NCBI RefSeq assembly: GCF_002865605.1
Contig: NZ_CP025583.1
Span: 1,344,501 to 1,408,500, forward strand
Reading direction: 5' to 3'
DNA: 64,000 bases
From: Paracoccus jeotgali
Lineage (GTDB): Bacteria; Pseudomonadota; Alphaproteobacteria; Rhodobacterales; Rhodobacteraceae
The notes below the pieces were generated by a model that saw only the letters and a program-made list of their open reading frames with translations, was not told the origin of the DNA and did not search any database. The translations under genes and the position numbers were made by a program. Positions 33,360-44,838 of this stretch are shown piece by piece; position 1 is the stretch's first letter; each line of letters starts with the position of its first letter.

Positions 33360-33821
33360 TCAGACTTTCGGGTTCATGCTCGAGGTCGACGACTTCATCA
33401 CCGCGTCCTGGGCCTGACGGCCGGCTTTCTCGGTGGCTTTCTGCGCGTCGTCAGCCATGTCCTTGCCAGCGGCCATCAGCAGGTCGACGGTTTCCATCTG
33501 CAGCTTCTTGGCGACTTCGGCAAAGGCCGACATGTGCTCGGCAGCGGTCTCGGCCGACTGGTTGGCGAAATCGGTGAACGCTTTGGCATAGGCGCCGGCG
33601 TCGTCTTTTTTCGCGGTCAGTTCACCAACGCGGGCGATGGTGTCCTTGGCCCACTGGGCGGAAATCTCGGTCGAACGCTCGGCAGCCGACAGCGCAACGC
33701 GCGACAGCTTTTCATTCAGCGCCGACTGGCTTTTGAAGGCGTCCTGCATCGACGAGGTGTCGACGGGGAAATTCGCCATCATGTCTTGCATGGTTTTGGT
33801 AAAATCGGGGGTCTTGGCCAT
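33360..33821 (-). CDS. phaP: phasin (PHA granule coat protein)
   Basis: A 153-residue amphipathic, helical protein (SMQDAFKSQSALNEKLS, then ERSTEISAQWAKDTIARV and DFANQSAETAAEHM) without membrane segments. Phasins coat polyhydroxyalkanoate granules and control their number and size. Start ATG 33821 follows CAGGAGAT. Two PhaR-type operators lie 70-108 bp upstream, so expression should follow polymer accumulation. Confidence 0.9.
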   Translation of the reverse strand: MAKTPDFTKTMQDMMANFPVDTSSMQDAFKSQSALNEKLSRVALSAAERSTEISAQWAKDTIARVGELTAKKDDAGAYAKAFTDFANQSAETAAEHMSAFAEVAKKLQMETVDLLMAAGKDMADDAQKATEKAGRQAQDAVMKSSTSSMNPKV

Positions 33822-33890
33822 TTCAATCTCCTGTCTGGGCGGGCTCTCGATGCTGCCGCCTGTCTTAATTCGGTAAACACAAGATAGATG

Positions 33891-33929
33891 CTGCAGCGCA
33901 GCATTTCAAGCCTTATTTCTGCGCTGCAG
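33891..33929 (-). promoter_or_regulatory. two PhaR operator sites upstream of phaP
   Basis: CTGCAGCGCAG (33891..33901) and CTGCGCTGCAG (33919..33929) both fit CTGC-N3-GCAG, the form reported for PhaR binding in Paracoccus denitrificans. Their centres are 28 bp apart, nearly three helical turns. They lie in the spacer between phaC (ends 33956) and phaP (starts 33821). Confidence 0.75.
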
Positions 33930-33955
33930 CGTGAATCGGCGAATTCCACGCCGGA

Positions 33956-36109
33956 TCAAGCCCTTTCATGGACATAGGTGCCCGGCGCGGGGCCAAGACC
34001 GTCCTCGGGCTCTCGGGCGGGGACCATCTGGCCCGAATGCTTCGACAGCCATTCCTGCCATGTGGGCCACCAGCTTCCGGGGGTCAAGCTGGCCGATTCG
34101 CGCCAAGCCTCGGGGCCGTGGTCGAAATCGGCGCCGCCGGTATAGTGGCCGTATTTCTTCTTGGAGGGCGGGTTCACGATGCCGGCGATATGGCCCGACT
34201 CGGACAGGATGAAGCGCTTGTCCTTTGTTCCCATCTGGGCCACGCCCTTCCAGCTATGCTTCCACGGCGCGATGTGGTCGGTCTCGCAGCCGATGGCGCA
34301 GACGGGCAAGGTGATGTCGCGCAGGTGCAGGGCGTGGCCATCCATCGGATAGCCGTCCCCGACCAGCAGGTTCTGCTGACACAGCCCGCGCAGGTAATCC
34401 AGCGCCATGCGCCCCGGCAGGTTCGTCCCGTCGCCGTTCCAGTAGAGCAGATCGAAGGCCGGCGGCGATTCCCCCATCAGATAGGACCGGATCGCCGGGC
34501 CCCAGACCAGATCGTTGGCGCGCAGAAAGCTCATCGTGCGGGTCATCAGATGCGAGGCGAGGATCCCTGCCCGCGCCACCTCGGCGGCGATGCCGTCGAC
34601 GAAATCATCCTGCAGGAAGGGCGTGAACTCTCCCTGTTCGGCAAAATCGGTCAGCGTGGTGAAGAAGGTGGCCGAAGCCACGCGGTCGTCGCCCCGCTCT
34701 GCCATCAGCGCCAGCGCCAGCGACAGGGTGGTGCCGCCGATGCAATAGCCGACGGCGTTCAGGCGCGGTTGGGCGGTGATCTCCTCGATGGCGTCCATGA
34801 CCGCCAGATAGGCGTGAACGTAATCCTCCAGCCCGATATCGGCAAAGCTGGGATCGGGGTTCTTCCAGGACACGACGAACAGGGTATAGCCCTGATCCAC
34901 GATCCAGCGGATCAGGCTGTTTTCCGGCTTGAGGTCCAGAACGTAGTATTTGTTGATCCAGGGCGGAAAGAGCACCAGCGGCAGCGCGTGGACCTGTTCG
35001 GTCGAGGGGCTGAACTGGATCAGCTCATACATCTTCTCGCGCCGGACGACCTTGCCGGGGGCGGTGCCGATGTTCTCGCCCACCGAAAAGGCGTCGCGGT
35101 CGGCCAGCGAGACGATCATCTCGCCGCCATGCGCCTCGATGTCGCTGACCAGGTTCTCCAGCCCGCGCACCAGGCTTTCGCCCTCGGTTTCCAGCGCCCG
35201 CTGGATCGCGTCCGGGTTGGTCGGCAGAAAGTTCGTCGGCGCGAACATGTCGATGATCTGGTTGGTCAGCCAGTTCAGCCGGTGGCGGTCGGTCTCGCTC
35301 GGCATTTCCAGGTTCTCGGCGGCCTCGCGCATGGCGCGGGCGTTGATCTGGTACTGCGTCTTGACCGCGTTGAAATAGGGGTGCGACTGCCATAGCGGGT
35401 TACGAAAGCGCTTGTCGGTCTCGACCTCGTCGCCCTCGGGGACGGTCAGCTGACCGCGGGCGAACTGGCCCTGCAGATCGGCATAAAGCGACAGGGTCTG
35501 GCCCCAGTATTTCACCTGCTGCTCAAGCAGGCGGGCCGGCTGTTCGGACCACATCCGCGCCATGGCAAGGCCGGCATTGACCACCAGATCGGTGCCCGGC
35601 CGCTCGACGCCCGGATCGCGCATCGGGCGCTGCGACAGCGCGGCGGCCAGACGCTGGGTCAGCGCCTCGATCCGCTCCATGTTCTCGGCCAGCTGCGAGC
35701 CTGCGGGGGCGGCGGGGCGGTCGTCGGTGTCTGCGCTCTGCTGTGGGGCCGTGGCGGGGGGCTGGTTCGGGGGTTGTGGCGCGGCGGAAAAACCGGTGTC
35801 GGGCCGATCCCTGGTCGTGGTTTCGGCGCCCTGCCCGGCTTGGGTCGGCGTCTGATTGTCGCTGCGGCGGGTGTCATCCTGGCCGGATTTCGCCTCGGCG
35901 GGCTGGCGCGCGGGTTTCGCGGCGGGCTTCGACGCCTTGCTTGATGTCATTTTTGCCGATGTGTCGGATTGCTCGGCGGCACGCGCCCGGACCGGCTTGT
36001 CGTCTGTAGTTGCTGATTTTTCAACACCTTGACGCGGCGTCAACTTGCGCGTTTTTGACGCATTGCCCTGCCCGGAACCGCTATTTTTCCGCGTGTCGTT
36101 GCTTGCCAT
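33956..36109 (-). CDS. phaC: class I polyhydroxyalkanoate synthase
   Basis: A 717-residue PHA polymerase. The lipase-like box GYCIGG has the nucleophile Cys456; Asp and His of the triad fit the DHIAPWKHS and SGHIAGIV regions. PhaC_N lies about 230-400. The first 135 residues are Lys/Ala/Pro/Gln-rich and disordered; class I enzymes usually total about 570-600 residues, so this is a real extension. It polymerises (R)-3-hydroxyacyl-CoA at the granule surface. The gene is divergent from phaZ. Confidence 0.95.
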   Translation of the reverse strand: MASNDTRKNSGSGQGNASKTRKLTPRQGVEKSATTDDKPVRARAAEQSDTSAKMTSSKASKPAAKPARQPAEAKSGQDDTRRSDNQTPTQAGQGAETTTRDRPDTGFSAAPQPPNQPPATAPQQSADTDDRPAAPAGSQLAENMERIEALTQRLAAALSQRPMRDPGVERPGTDLVVNAGLAMARMWSEQPARLLEQQVKYWGQTLSLYADLQGQFARGQLTVPEGDEVETDKRFRNPLWQSHPYFNAVKTQYQINARAMREAAENLEMPSETDRHRLNWLTNQIIDMFAPTNFLPTNPDAIQRALETEGESLVRGLENLVSDIEAHGGEMIVSLADRDAFSVGENIGTAPGKVVRREKMYELIQFSPSTEQVHALPLVLFPPWINKYYVLDLKPENSLIRWIVDQGYTLFVVSWKNPDPSFADIGLEDYVHAYLAVMDAIEEITAQPRLNAVGYCIGGTTLSLALALMAERGDDRVASATFFTTLTDFAEQGEFTPFLQDDFVDGIAAEVARAGILASHLMTRTMSFLRANDLVWGPAIRSYLMGESPPAFDLLYWNGDGTNLPGRMALDYLRGLCQQNLLVGDGYPMDGHALHLRDITLPVCAIGCETDHIAPWKHSWKGVAQMGTKDKRFILSESGHIAGIVNPPSKKKYGHYTGGADFDHGPEAWRESASLTPGSWWPTWQEWLSKHSGQMVPAREPEDGLGPAPGTYVHERA

Positions 36110-36238
36110 GACCTGCCATCCCCCCTAATCTGACACCAAGTCTAACCGGCCCGGCGTCAATGAAAAAGGGGCAAGGGTCGGTCAAGAGGCAGAAAGAGCG
36201 GCAACCAGCCAGGCCGAAACCCAAGGACAGACGCAACC

Positions 36239-37573
36239 ATGCCCAAACAACCCCCCCAGGGTCTGATCTCTTATGATGTGATGGAGACGGTCCGAAATAC
36301 CAATGAATGGCTCGGCGCTTCGGCCCGCGCCATGGCATCCTATCCCGCCTTCGCGATGATCCCGCACCCGTTCTTTCGGGTGATGAGCGCGTGGGGCCGG
36401 GTGACCGAGCGCAGTTTCGCGCGCATGGTCATCAAGCCCGACTGGAACATCCCGCCGATTCTCGGCCCGGACGGGCAGGACCACATCGTCTATGTCGACC
36501 GGGTGCTGAAACGCGACTTCGGCGACCTTCTGCATTTCCGCGTCGCCCGGCGCGAACCCATCGACCGCAAGATCCTGCTGATCGCGCCGATGTCGGGTCA
36601 CTATGCGACTCTGCTGCGCTCGACCGTGAACTCGCTGCTGCCCGATGCCGAGGTCTATGTCACCGACTGGCACAATGCGCGCAACATCCCGGTATCCAAG
36701 GGCAAGTTCGATATCGAGGATTACACCCTCTATGTCATGGACTTCATGCGCCATCTGGGCCCCGATCTGAACGTGATCGCGGTCTGCCAGCCGGCGCCGC
36801 TGGCGCTGGCCGCGACCGCCCTGCTGGCCGAGGAAGAGCCAGAGGCGCAGCCGCGCACGCTGACCCTGATCGGCGGGCCGATCAACCCCGACGCCGCACC
36901 GACCGAGGTGACCGATTTCGGCCGCCGTCATACCATGGGCGAGCTGGAATATCTGGCCATCCAGCAGGTCGGGTTCAAATATGCGGGCGCCGGCCGGATG
37001 GTCTATCCGGGGCTGGCGCAGCTGACCTCGTTCATCTCGATGAACGCCGACACCCATACCCGCGCCTTTGTCGACAAGATCTTCGCCGAGGCGCGTGGCG
37101 AGGGGTCGGAACGTGACCGGCACTACAAGTTCTATGACGAATATCTGGCGGTCATGGACATGACGGCGGAGTTCTACCTCTCGACGGTGCAGCGCATCTT
37201 CAAGGGTCTGGAAATCGCCGAGAACCGCTTCGAAGTGGCCGGGCGCATGGCAGACATGACCAAGATCCGCGATGTCGCCGTCTTTACGGTCGAAGGCGCG
37301 AATGACGACATCTCGGCCCCCGGCCAATGCGTCGCGGCGCTGGATATCTGCTCCAACCTGGATGCGTCGAAGAAAAAGCAGCATCTCGAGGAAGGCGCGG
37401 GCCATTACGGCATCTTTGCCGGCAAAAGCTGGCGGCTGAACATCCGCCCGATCGTGCTCGACTTCATCGACGATCACTCGGGCAAGGGCCTGCCCGACCG
37501 CCGCCGCCGCGCCGTGGGCGACCGGGTGCCGGTGCAGCCGGGCAAGATCAACAGCAGCCGCATGGCCGTCTGA
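36239..37573 (+). CDS. phaZ: intracellular polyhydroxyalkanoate depolymerase
   Basis: A 444-residue intracellular PHA depolymerase. VCQPAPLAL holds the nucleophile Cys183 in place of a Ser lipase box, as in this family; TLIGGPINPDAAPT and EEGAGHYGIFAGKSWR, with the catalytic His, are also typical. It degrades native granules to hydroxybutyrate for reuse. It is transcribed away from phaC, with about 130 bp between starts, and is followed by a bidirectional terminator. Confidence 0.93.
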   Translation: MPKQPPQGLISYDVMETVRNTNEWLGASARAMASYPAFAMIPHPFFRVMSAWGRVTERSFARMVIKPDWNIPPILGPDGQDHIVYVDRVLKRDFGDLLHFRVARREPIDRKILLIAPMSGHYATLLRSTVNSLLPDAEVYVTDWHNARNIPVSKGKFDIEDYTLYVMDFMRHLGPDLNVIAVCQPAPLALAATALLAEEEPEAQPRTLTLIGGPINPDAAPTEVTDFGRRHTMGELEYLAIQQVGFKYAGAGRMVYPGLAQLTSFISMNADTHTRAFVDKIFAEARGEGSERDRHYKFYDEYLAVMDMTAEFYLSTVQRIFKGLEIAENRFEVAGRMADMTKIRDVAVFTVEGANDDISAPGQCVAALDICSNLDASKKKQHLEEGAGHYGIFAGKSWRLNIRPIVLDFIDDHSGKGLPDRRRRAVGDRVPVQPGKINSSRMAV

Positions 37574-37614
37574 CGCAGCTTGTGCCCCGCGCCACAAGGC
37601 GCGGGCTTGCAAAT

Positions 37615-37653
37615 AAAACGCCCTGCCCGACGCGTGTCGTGGCAGGGCGTTTT
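37615..37653. terminator. bidirectional terminator between phaZ and purU
   Basis: AAAACGCCCTGCC (37615..37627) is exactly complementary to GGCAGGGCGTTTT (37641..37653), with a 13-nt loop. Both strands give a GC stem followed by TTTT, so it serves the two convergent genes phaZ and purU. Confidence 0.9.
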
Positions 37654-37674
37654 CGTTTTGCCGATGGGGCGACG

Positions 37675-38559
37675 TCAGCCCATCCGTTCCGAGGCATAGC
37701 TGCCGGGCGAGGCCGGAAACACCACCGTCCGCGTCCCGTTCACGAACACCCGGTGGTGGATATGGGCGTGGATCGCACGGGCCAGCACCTGCGCCTCGAC
37801 ATCGCGGCCAAGGCTGACGTAGTCGGCGGGCGACTGGGCGTGGGTGACGCGCACCGTCTCTTGCTCGATGATCGGACCCTCATCCAGATCCTTGGTGACG
37901 TAATGCGCGGTCGCCCCGATCAGCTTCACCCCGCGCTCATAAGCCTGCTTGTAGGGATTCGCCCCTTTGAAGCTGGGCAGGAACGAGTGGTGGATGTTGA
38001 TGATCCGGCCCGACATCGTCTCGCACAGCCGGTCCGACAGAATCTGCATATAGCGCGCCAGCACCACCAGTTCGGTCTGCGTCTCGGCCATCAGATCGCT
38101 CAGCCGGGCCTCGGCCTCAGCGCGGGTCTCGCGCGTGATGCGGATGTGGTGAAAGGGGATGTCATGGTTCACCACCAGCTTCTGATAGGTCAGATGGTTC
38201 GAGACCACGCCGACGATGTCGATGGGCAGCGCCCCGATCCGCCAGCGATAGAGGATGTCGTTCAGGCAATGCCCAAAGCTCGACACCATCAGCAGCACGC
38301 GCATCCGGTGGCTGGCATCATGGATCGCGGCCTGCATCTGCAGATCCTCGGCAATCGGGCGCAGCGCCGATTGCAGCGCGGCGATGCCGTGGCCGTCGAG
38401 GTCGGAAAAGCTGATCCGCATGAAGAACCGGCCCGCTTCCAGATCGTCGAACTGCGCCGAGTCGGTGATGTTGCAGCCATGCTGCGCCAGAAAGCTCGAG
38501 ATCGCGGCGACGATGCCGCGCCGTGTCGGGCAGGTGACGGTCAGGACCAGATCGGACAT
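37675..38559 (-). CDS. purU: formyltetrahydrofolate deformylase
   Basis: A 294-residue protein. An N-terminal ACT domain (LVLTVTCPTRRGIVAAIS) is followed by a formyltransferase fold with VVSNHL, then INIHHSFLPSF and GATAHYVTKDLDEGPII, which carry the catalytic Asn, His and Asp. PurU splits 10-formyl-THF into formate and THF, balancing one-carbon units. It is followed on the same strand by the phaZ/purU terminator. Confidence 0.95.
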   Translation of the reverse strand: MSDLVLTVTCPTRRGIVAAISSFLAQHGCNITDSAQFDDLEAGRFFMRISFSDLDGHGIAALQSALRPIAEDLQMQAAIHDASHRMRVLLMVSSFGHCLNDILYRWRIGALPIDIVGVVSNHLTYQKLVVNHDIPFHHIRITRETRAEAEARLSDLMAETQTELVVLARYMQILSDRLCETMSGRIINIHHSFLPSFKGANPYKQAYERGVKLIGATAHYVTKDLDEGPIIEQETVRVTHAQSPADYVSLGRDVEAQVLARAIHAHIHHRVFVNGTRTVVFPASPGSYASERMG

Positions 38560-38635
38560 GCGGGGAATTTCCTGTCAGAACGCATCAGGCCCCGACCGGC
38601 ACCGGCCGGGGTACAGGCGGGACGGCGCGGATTTT

Positions 38636-40599
<1,964 letters not shown>

Positions 40600-40763
40600 C
40601 GAAAGTCCTTTCCATCTTGGCGCCGGACGGAACCCGGCGCCCGGCCTTCGGGGCCGGTTGTGCGAAGCAGCAAACGGCAGATGGGCAGCCGTTGCAAATA
40701 AATCACGCTCCGCCCCGATGAACTCATTGTGACGAATCCGATACTGGCCCGTCAGCCGCGCAA

Positions 40764-40793
40764 AGAAAAGGGCGGCCAAGGCCGCCCGTTTTC
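40764..40793 (-). terminator. hflC terminator
   Basis: GGGCGGCC (40770..40777) and GGCCGCCC (40780..40787) are a perfect stem with a 2-base loop, flanked by AAAA and TTTT. On the minus strand the stem is followed by TTTTCTTT, just past the hflC stop. Confidence 0.8.
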
Positions 40794-40811
40794 CCGGATT
40801 TTGTCGCCGCC

Positions 40812-42071
40812 TCAGTTCAGCGGCACCACGACATCACCCTCGGTCGGCGCGGTCGCGGCCGGGTCGGCGGAAGCGGTTTCGTCGGGTTCCGGCGCGGCCG
40901 GCGCATCCTGCGGTGCGGCATCCTGCGACGTGCTGTCCAGCGCATCGACATCCGGCAGCGGCGCGTCATCGACCGGCGGGACCGGCGATTGCTGGTCGGG
41001 CAAGGCGGAATCGCCCATGGCCGCGCCCGGCTCCTCGTCCCACGGCATTTCCAGCGGCTGCGGCGTCACCGCGCTGCCGGCCCGGATCGGGGCCTTGCCG
41101 TCATCCTGACCGTTGTCCTTGTCGGGCAAGGTGGACAGGTTCTCCTCCTCGGGCAGCGCCTCGGCCGGGGTGGCGGGGCGGGCATTGGCCGCGCCGTCGC
41201 TGCGCAGATAGCTGAAGAAATCCCCATCCGGCTGCAGCACAAGCTGCGAGTTGCCGCCTTGCAGCGCGCGTTCATATGCCGTCATCGAGCGGGTGAAGGC
41301 GAAGAATTCCGGATCGCGGCCAAAGGCGTCGGCATAGATCGCGTTCCGCGAGGCGTCGGCCTCACCCCGAATGATCTCGGCGTTCCGGCGCGCTTCCGAG
41401 GTGAGTTCGACCACGGTCCGGTCGGCGGCGGCGCGAACCCGGCGGGCGGCTTCGTTACCGCGCGCGATCTCGTCGGCGGCCTCGCGTTCCCGCTCAGCCC
41501 GCATCCGCTCGTAGGTGGCGGAGAGGTTCTGCTCGGGCAGGTCGGTGCGGGTCAGGCGGACGTCGATGATCTCGACCCCCAGCCCGGCCGAGTTCCGGCG
41601 CGCCTCGTCGCGGATCTGGTTCATCATCGCGGTCCGGTCGTCCGACAGCACCGTGGTCGAGGGAACCGAGCCCAGCACCTCGCGGATGGCGGTCCGCACG
41701 ATGGGGTCGAGACGACCCAGCGCGGCCTCGATCCCGCCGGTGCCGACGGCCTGACGGAAGCGGACGACATCGGTGATCCGCCAGCGCGCGAAGGCGTCGA
41801 CGATCAGGCGGCGGTCATCCAGCGGGGTGATTTCCAACGGCGTCGTGGACAGCCCCAGAATGCGGTCGTCATACTGCACGACCTCGTCCAGAAACGGGAT
41901 CTTCATCCCCAGACCGGGGCTTTCCTTGACGTTCACCACCCGGCCCAGCCGCAGGACCAGCGCCTTTTCACGCTCGTCCACGATGAACAGCGCCGAGGCG
42001 GCGACGATGGCCACGACGATCAGCGCCGGGATCGCCAGTGTGCCCAGCAGTCTTGTGCGTGCCTTGGCCAT
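40812..42071 (-). CDS. hflC: HflC, FtsH-regulating SPFH protein
   Basis: A 419-residue inner-membrane protein with one N-terminal membrane segment (LAIPALIVVAIVAASALFIV) and an SPFH/band-7 domain (VDEREKALVLRLGRVV to about 290). With HflK it forms a cage around FtsH and restrains its proteolysis. HflC is usually about 290-330 residues. Here residues from about 295 on form an acidic, Pro/Ala-rich disordered tail of over 100 residues. The start overlaps the hflK stop (TGATG), so they are coupled. Confidence 0.92.
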   Translation of the reverse strand: MAKARTRLLGTLAIPALIVVAIVAASALFIVDEREKALVLRLGRVVNVKESPGLGMKIPFLDEVVQYDDRILGLSTTPLEITPLDDRRLIVDAFARWRITDVVRFRQAVGTGGIEAALGRLDPIVRTAIREVLGSVPSTTVLSDDRTAMMNQIRDEARRNSAGLGVEIIDVRLTRTDLPEQNLSATYERMRAEREREAADEIARGNEAARRVRAAADRTVVELTSEARRNAEIIRGEADASRNAIYADAFGRDPEFFAFTRSMTAYERALQGGNSQLVLQPDGDFFSYLRSDGAANARPATPAEALPEEENLSTLPDKDNGQDDGKAPIRAGSAVTPQPLEMPWDEEPGAAMGDSALPDQQSPVPPVDDAPLPDVDALDSTSQDAAPQDAPAAPEPDETASADPAATAPTEGDVVVPLN

Positions 42072-43384
42072 CAGTTGCCCCCCTGCTGCGTGTTGCCGGG
42101 CCCGGCGGTCGTGCTTGCGCCCGCGCCAGAGCCGGTGTTGCTGATCGTGGCGGTCCCGCTGCCGGGCGCGCGGCCCTGATCGGTGCCGCGCAACCGGTCG
42201 AGCGGCAGATAGGGCACGACCCCTTGGGCGGCATCTTCGCCCAGCAGGATCTTGTCCACGTTACCCAATACTTTTTCCATCGTTTCCAGATACATCCGCT
42301 TGCGCGTGACCTCGGGCGCCTTGGCATATTCGGCATAGACCGAGTTGAACCGCGCCGATTCACCCTGCGCGTCGTTGACGGCCTGGGCGCGGTAGGCCTC
42401 GGCCTCTTCGACCAGCGCTGCGGCCTCACCCCGTGCGGCGGCGAGGACGCGGTTGGCATAGGCGTCGGCTTCCTTTTCCAGCGCGTCGCGGCGCTGCTGC
42501 GCGGCCTGCACTTCGCGGAAGCTGTCGATGACCTCGTTCGGCGGGTCGGCGCGGTCAAGGTTGACCCGGACCACGTTGATCCCGGACTGATAGCTGTCCA
42601 GCGTCTGCTGCACGGCCAGTTTCAGATCCTCGGCAATGGCGCCACGGTCGCGGTTCAGGATCGGCGCCAGTTCCGACCGCGCGATGATGTCGCGCATGGC
42701 GGATTCGGCGACGGCCCGGATGGTGCCAGAGGCATCGGCGAGGTTGAACAGGAATTTTTCGGGGTCCGAGATGTTCCAGACCACCTGATATTCCATGTCC
42801 ACGATGTTCTGGTCGCGGGTCAGCATCAGCCCGCTATCGGGCGTGCTGATCGTGCCGGGGCGCGAGCGCGCCTCGACCTGACCGGTGCCGATCTCGGTCA
42901 CGCGTTCGCCGGTGACCTGCACCACCTCGCGGGTCACGACCGGCCAGGGCGCAAAGTTCAGACCCGGCTCGCCGGTGCCGATGGCGCGGCCGAACAGGAA
43001 CTCGACGGCGCGTTCTTCGGGCTTGACGGTATAAAAACTCGCCGCGGCCCACAGGCCCACGACCAGCAGCGCACCCAGACCCAAGGTCCGGCGGTCAAAG
43101 CTGAAATTCGGCGTGCGCGGCCCCTTGGGACCGCCCGTGCCGCCGGACCCGCCGCGCCCGCCCATCAGGACGCGCAGCCGGTCCTGGCCCTTGCGCATCA
43201 ATTCCTCGATCTCGGGGGCGCCCGGACGCTCGCCGGGGCGACGGGGCGGTTCGGGGCGTTGTCCGCCCTGCCCGCCCGGCTGTCCCCATGGCCGCTGAGG
43301 CCCGCGCGGCGGCTGCTTGCCGTCCCCGTTGCCGCCCTTGTCGTCCGATCCGCCGCTACCGCCGCCCCAAGGGCCCTGTGCCAT
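42071..43384 (-). CDS. hflK: HflK, FtsH-regulating SPFH protein
   Basis: A 437-residue partner of HflC. Gly/Pro-rich residues 1-85 are typical of HflK. A membrane segment (LGLGALLVVGLWAAASFY) and an SPFH domain (TVKPEERAVEFLFGRAI on) follow, then a helical stretch with AQQRRDALEKEADAYANRV. It sits upstream of hflC with overlapping stop and start. The C-terminus is Gly/Thr-rich. Confidence 0.93.
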   Translation of the reverse strand: MAQGPWGGGSGGSDDKGGNGDGKQPPRGPQRPWGQPGGQGGQRPEPPRRPGERPGAPEIEELMRKGQDRLRVLMGGRGGSGGTGGPKGPRTPNFSFDRRTLGLGALLVVGLWAAASFYTVKPEERAVEFLFGRAIGTGEPGLNFAPWPVVTREVVQVTGERVTEIGTGQVEARSRPGTISTPDSGLMLTRDQNIVDMEYQVVWNISDPEKFLFNLADASGTIRAVAESAMRDIIARSELAPILNRDRGAIAEDLKLAVQQTLDSYQSGINVVRVNLDRADPPNEVIDSFREVQAAQQRRDALEKEADAYANRVLAAARGEAAALVEEAEAYRAQAVNDAQGESARFNSVYAEYAKAPEVTRKRMYLETMEKVLGNVDKILLGEDAAQGVVPYLPLDRLRGTDQGRAPGSGTATISNTGSGAGASTTAGPGNTQQGGN

Positions 43385-43446
43385 ATGTCTGCCTCGTTGT
43401 TCTTCGGTTGTGCCTGAACTAGGGGTGAGACCCAGAAATTCAAGGC

Positions 43447-44838
43447 TTAAGCGCCGATTGCCCTATCCTTGACAGCGTCGATCACGCGCGCCGGCTGGCG
43501 CAGAGTGACCAGTTCCTCGGCCATTGTCGGGTGAACGGCGACGGTGCGGTCGAAATCCCGCTTGGTCGCGCCCATGGTCACGGCGATGGCGGCAAGCTGA
43601 ATCATCTCGCCCGCGTCGGGGCCGAAGATGTGGCAGCCCAGCACGCGGTCGCTTTGCCGGTCCACCACCAGCTTCATCATCACCCGCGCGTCGGAGCCCG
43701 CGAACATGCTGCGCATCGGCCGGAAACGGGTTTCATAGATCAGCACATCGCCGCGAAGTTCCGCCTCGTCCTCGGTCATGCCGATGGTCGCGGCCTCGTG
43801 GGGACGGGTATAGACGGCGCTGGCGACCAGGCTGTGATCCAGCTTGTCGGGCTTGTTGCCGAAGACGGTGTCGGCAAAGGCATGGCCCTCGCGGATGGCG
43901 ACCGGGGTCAGGTTGATGCGGTCGGTCACGTCGCCCACGGCGAAGATCGAGGGGATGTTGGTCTGCGACCATTCATCGACCAGGATCTCGCCCCATTTGC
44001 CGGTCTTGACCCCGGCCTCTTCCAGTCCCAGACCCTTGGTATAGGGCACGCGACCCGTCGCGAACATGACCGCGTCGTAATATTCGGTCGTCCCGTCATT
44101 CATGCTGACCCGGATGCGCTCGCCATCCGCTTCCAGTTTTTCGGGCGAGGCGTTCAGCCGCAGGCTGACCCCGGATTCGGCGATCTGTTCGGTCATCAGA
44201 TCGCGCAGGCCGGAATCGAAGCCGCGCAGCACCTTGTCGCCGCGATAGACCTGCACGGTGGGCACGCCCAGCCCGTTCAGGATGCCGGCGAATTCGCAGG
44301 CGATGAAGCCGCCGCCCACGACCAGCGCACGGGTCGGCAGACGCTTCATCAGGAACAGATCGTCCGAGATCATGCCCAGTTCCGCCCCCGGCAGGTCGGG
44401 CAGATAGGGCCGCCCGCCGGCGGCGATCAGGATATGCTTGGCGGTGAACACCTCGCCGCCGGCCAGTTCGACCTCATGCGGGCCGCGCAGCCGGGCGCGC
44501 TGCTTGTGGATCGTCACCCCCGCGGCTTCCAGACCCGCGGAATAGGCGCGTTCAAGCCGGTCCAGCTCCTCGTCCAGCTTGGGCCGGAAGGCGGGCCAGG
44601 AAAAATCGCCGGCCTCGGCGTCAAGCCAGCCATAGCCGCGCGATTCGGCGGCCGCTTCGGGCGCGCCCGAGGCATAGACCATCAGCTTTTTCGGCACGCA
44701 GCCCCGGATGACGCAGGTGCCGCCCATGCGGCTTTCCTCTGCCAGCGCCACACGCGCGCCGTAGCCGGCCGAGATGCGCGCCGCGCGGACTCCGCCAGAG
44801 CCGCCGCCGATGACGAAAAGATCATAGTCAAAGCTCAT
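43447..44838 (-). CDS. gor: glutathione-disulfide reductase
   Basis: A 463-residue FAD flavoprotein. FAD-binding GGGSGGVRAARIS (11-23), the redox-active pair Cys42 and Cys47 in GGTCVIRGCVPKK, NADPH-site VVGGGFIACEFAG, and the C-terminal HPTMAEE with the catalytic His are all present. It regenerates reduced glutathione with NADPH. The start overlaps the rpiA stop, so rpiA and gor form one operon; both belong to NADPH and pentose metabolism. Confidence 0.93.
   Translation of the reverse strand: MSFDYDLFVIGGGSGGVRAARISAGYGARVALAEESRMGGTCVIRGCVPKKLMVYASGAPEAAAESRGYGWLDAEAGDFSWPAFRPKLDEELDRLERAYSAGLEAAGVTIHKQRARLRGPHEVELAGGEVFTAKHILIAAGGRPYLPDLPGAELGMISDDLFLMKRLPTRALVVGGGFIACEFAGILNGLGVPTVQVYRGDKVLRGFDSGLRDLMTEQIAESGVSLRLNASPEKLEADGERIRVSMNDGTTEYYDAVMFATGRVPYTKGLGLEEAGVKTGKWGEILVDEWSQTNIPSIFAVGDVTDRINLTPVAIREGHAFADTVFGNKPDKLDHSLVASAVYTRPHEAATIGMTEDEAELRGDVLIYETRFRPMRSMFAGSDARVMMKLVVDRQSDRVLGCHIFGPDAGEMIQLAAIAVTMGATKRDFDRTVAVHPTMAEELVTLRQPARVIDAVKDRAIGA

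Noticed and set aside
33968..35395. Plus-strand frame of 475 codons opposite phaC
   Set aside because: It mirrors phaC, which has catalytic motifs and full family length.
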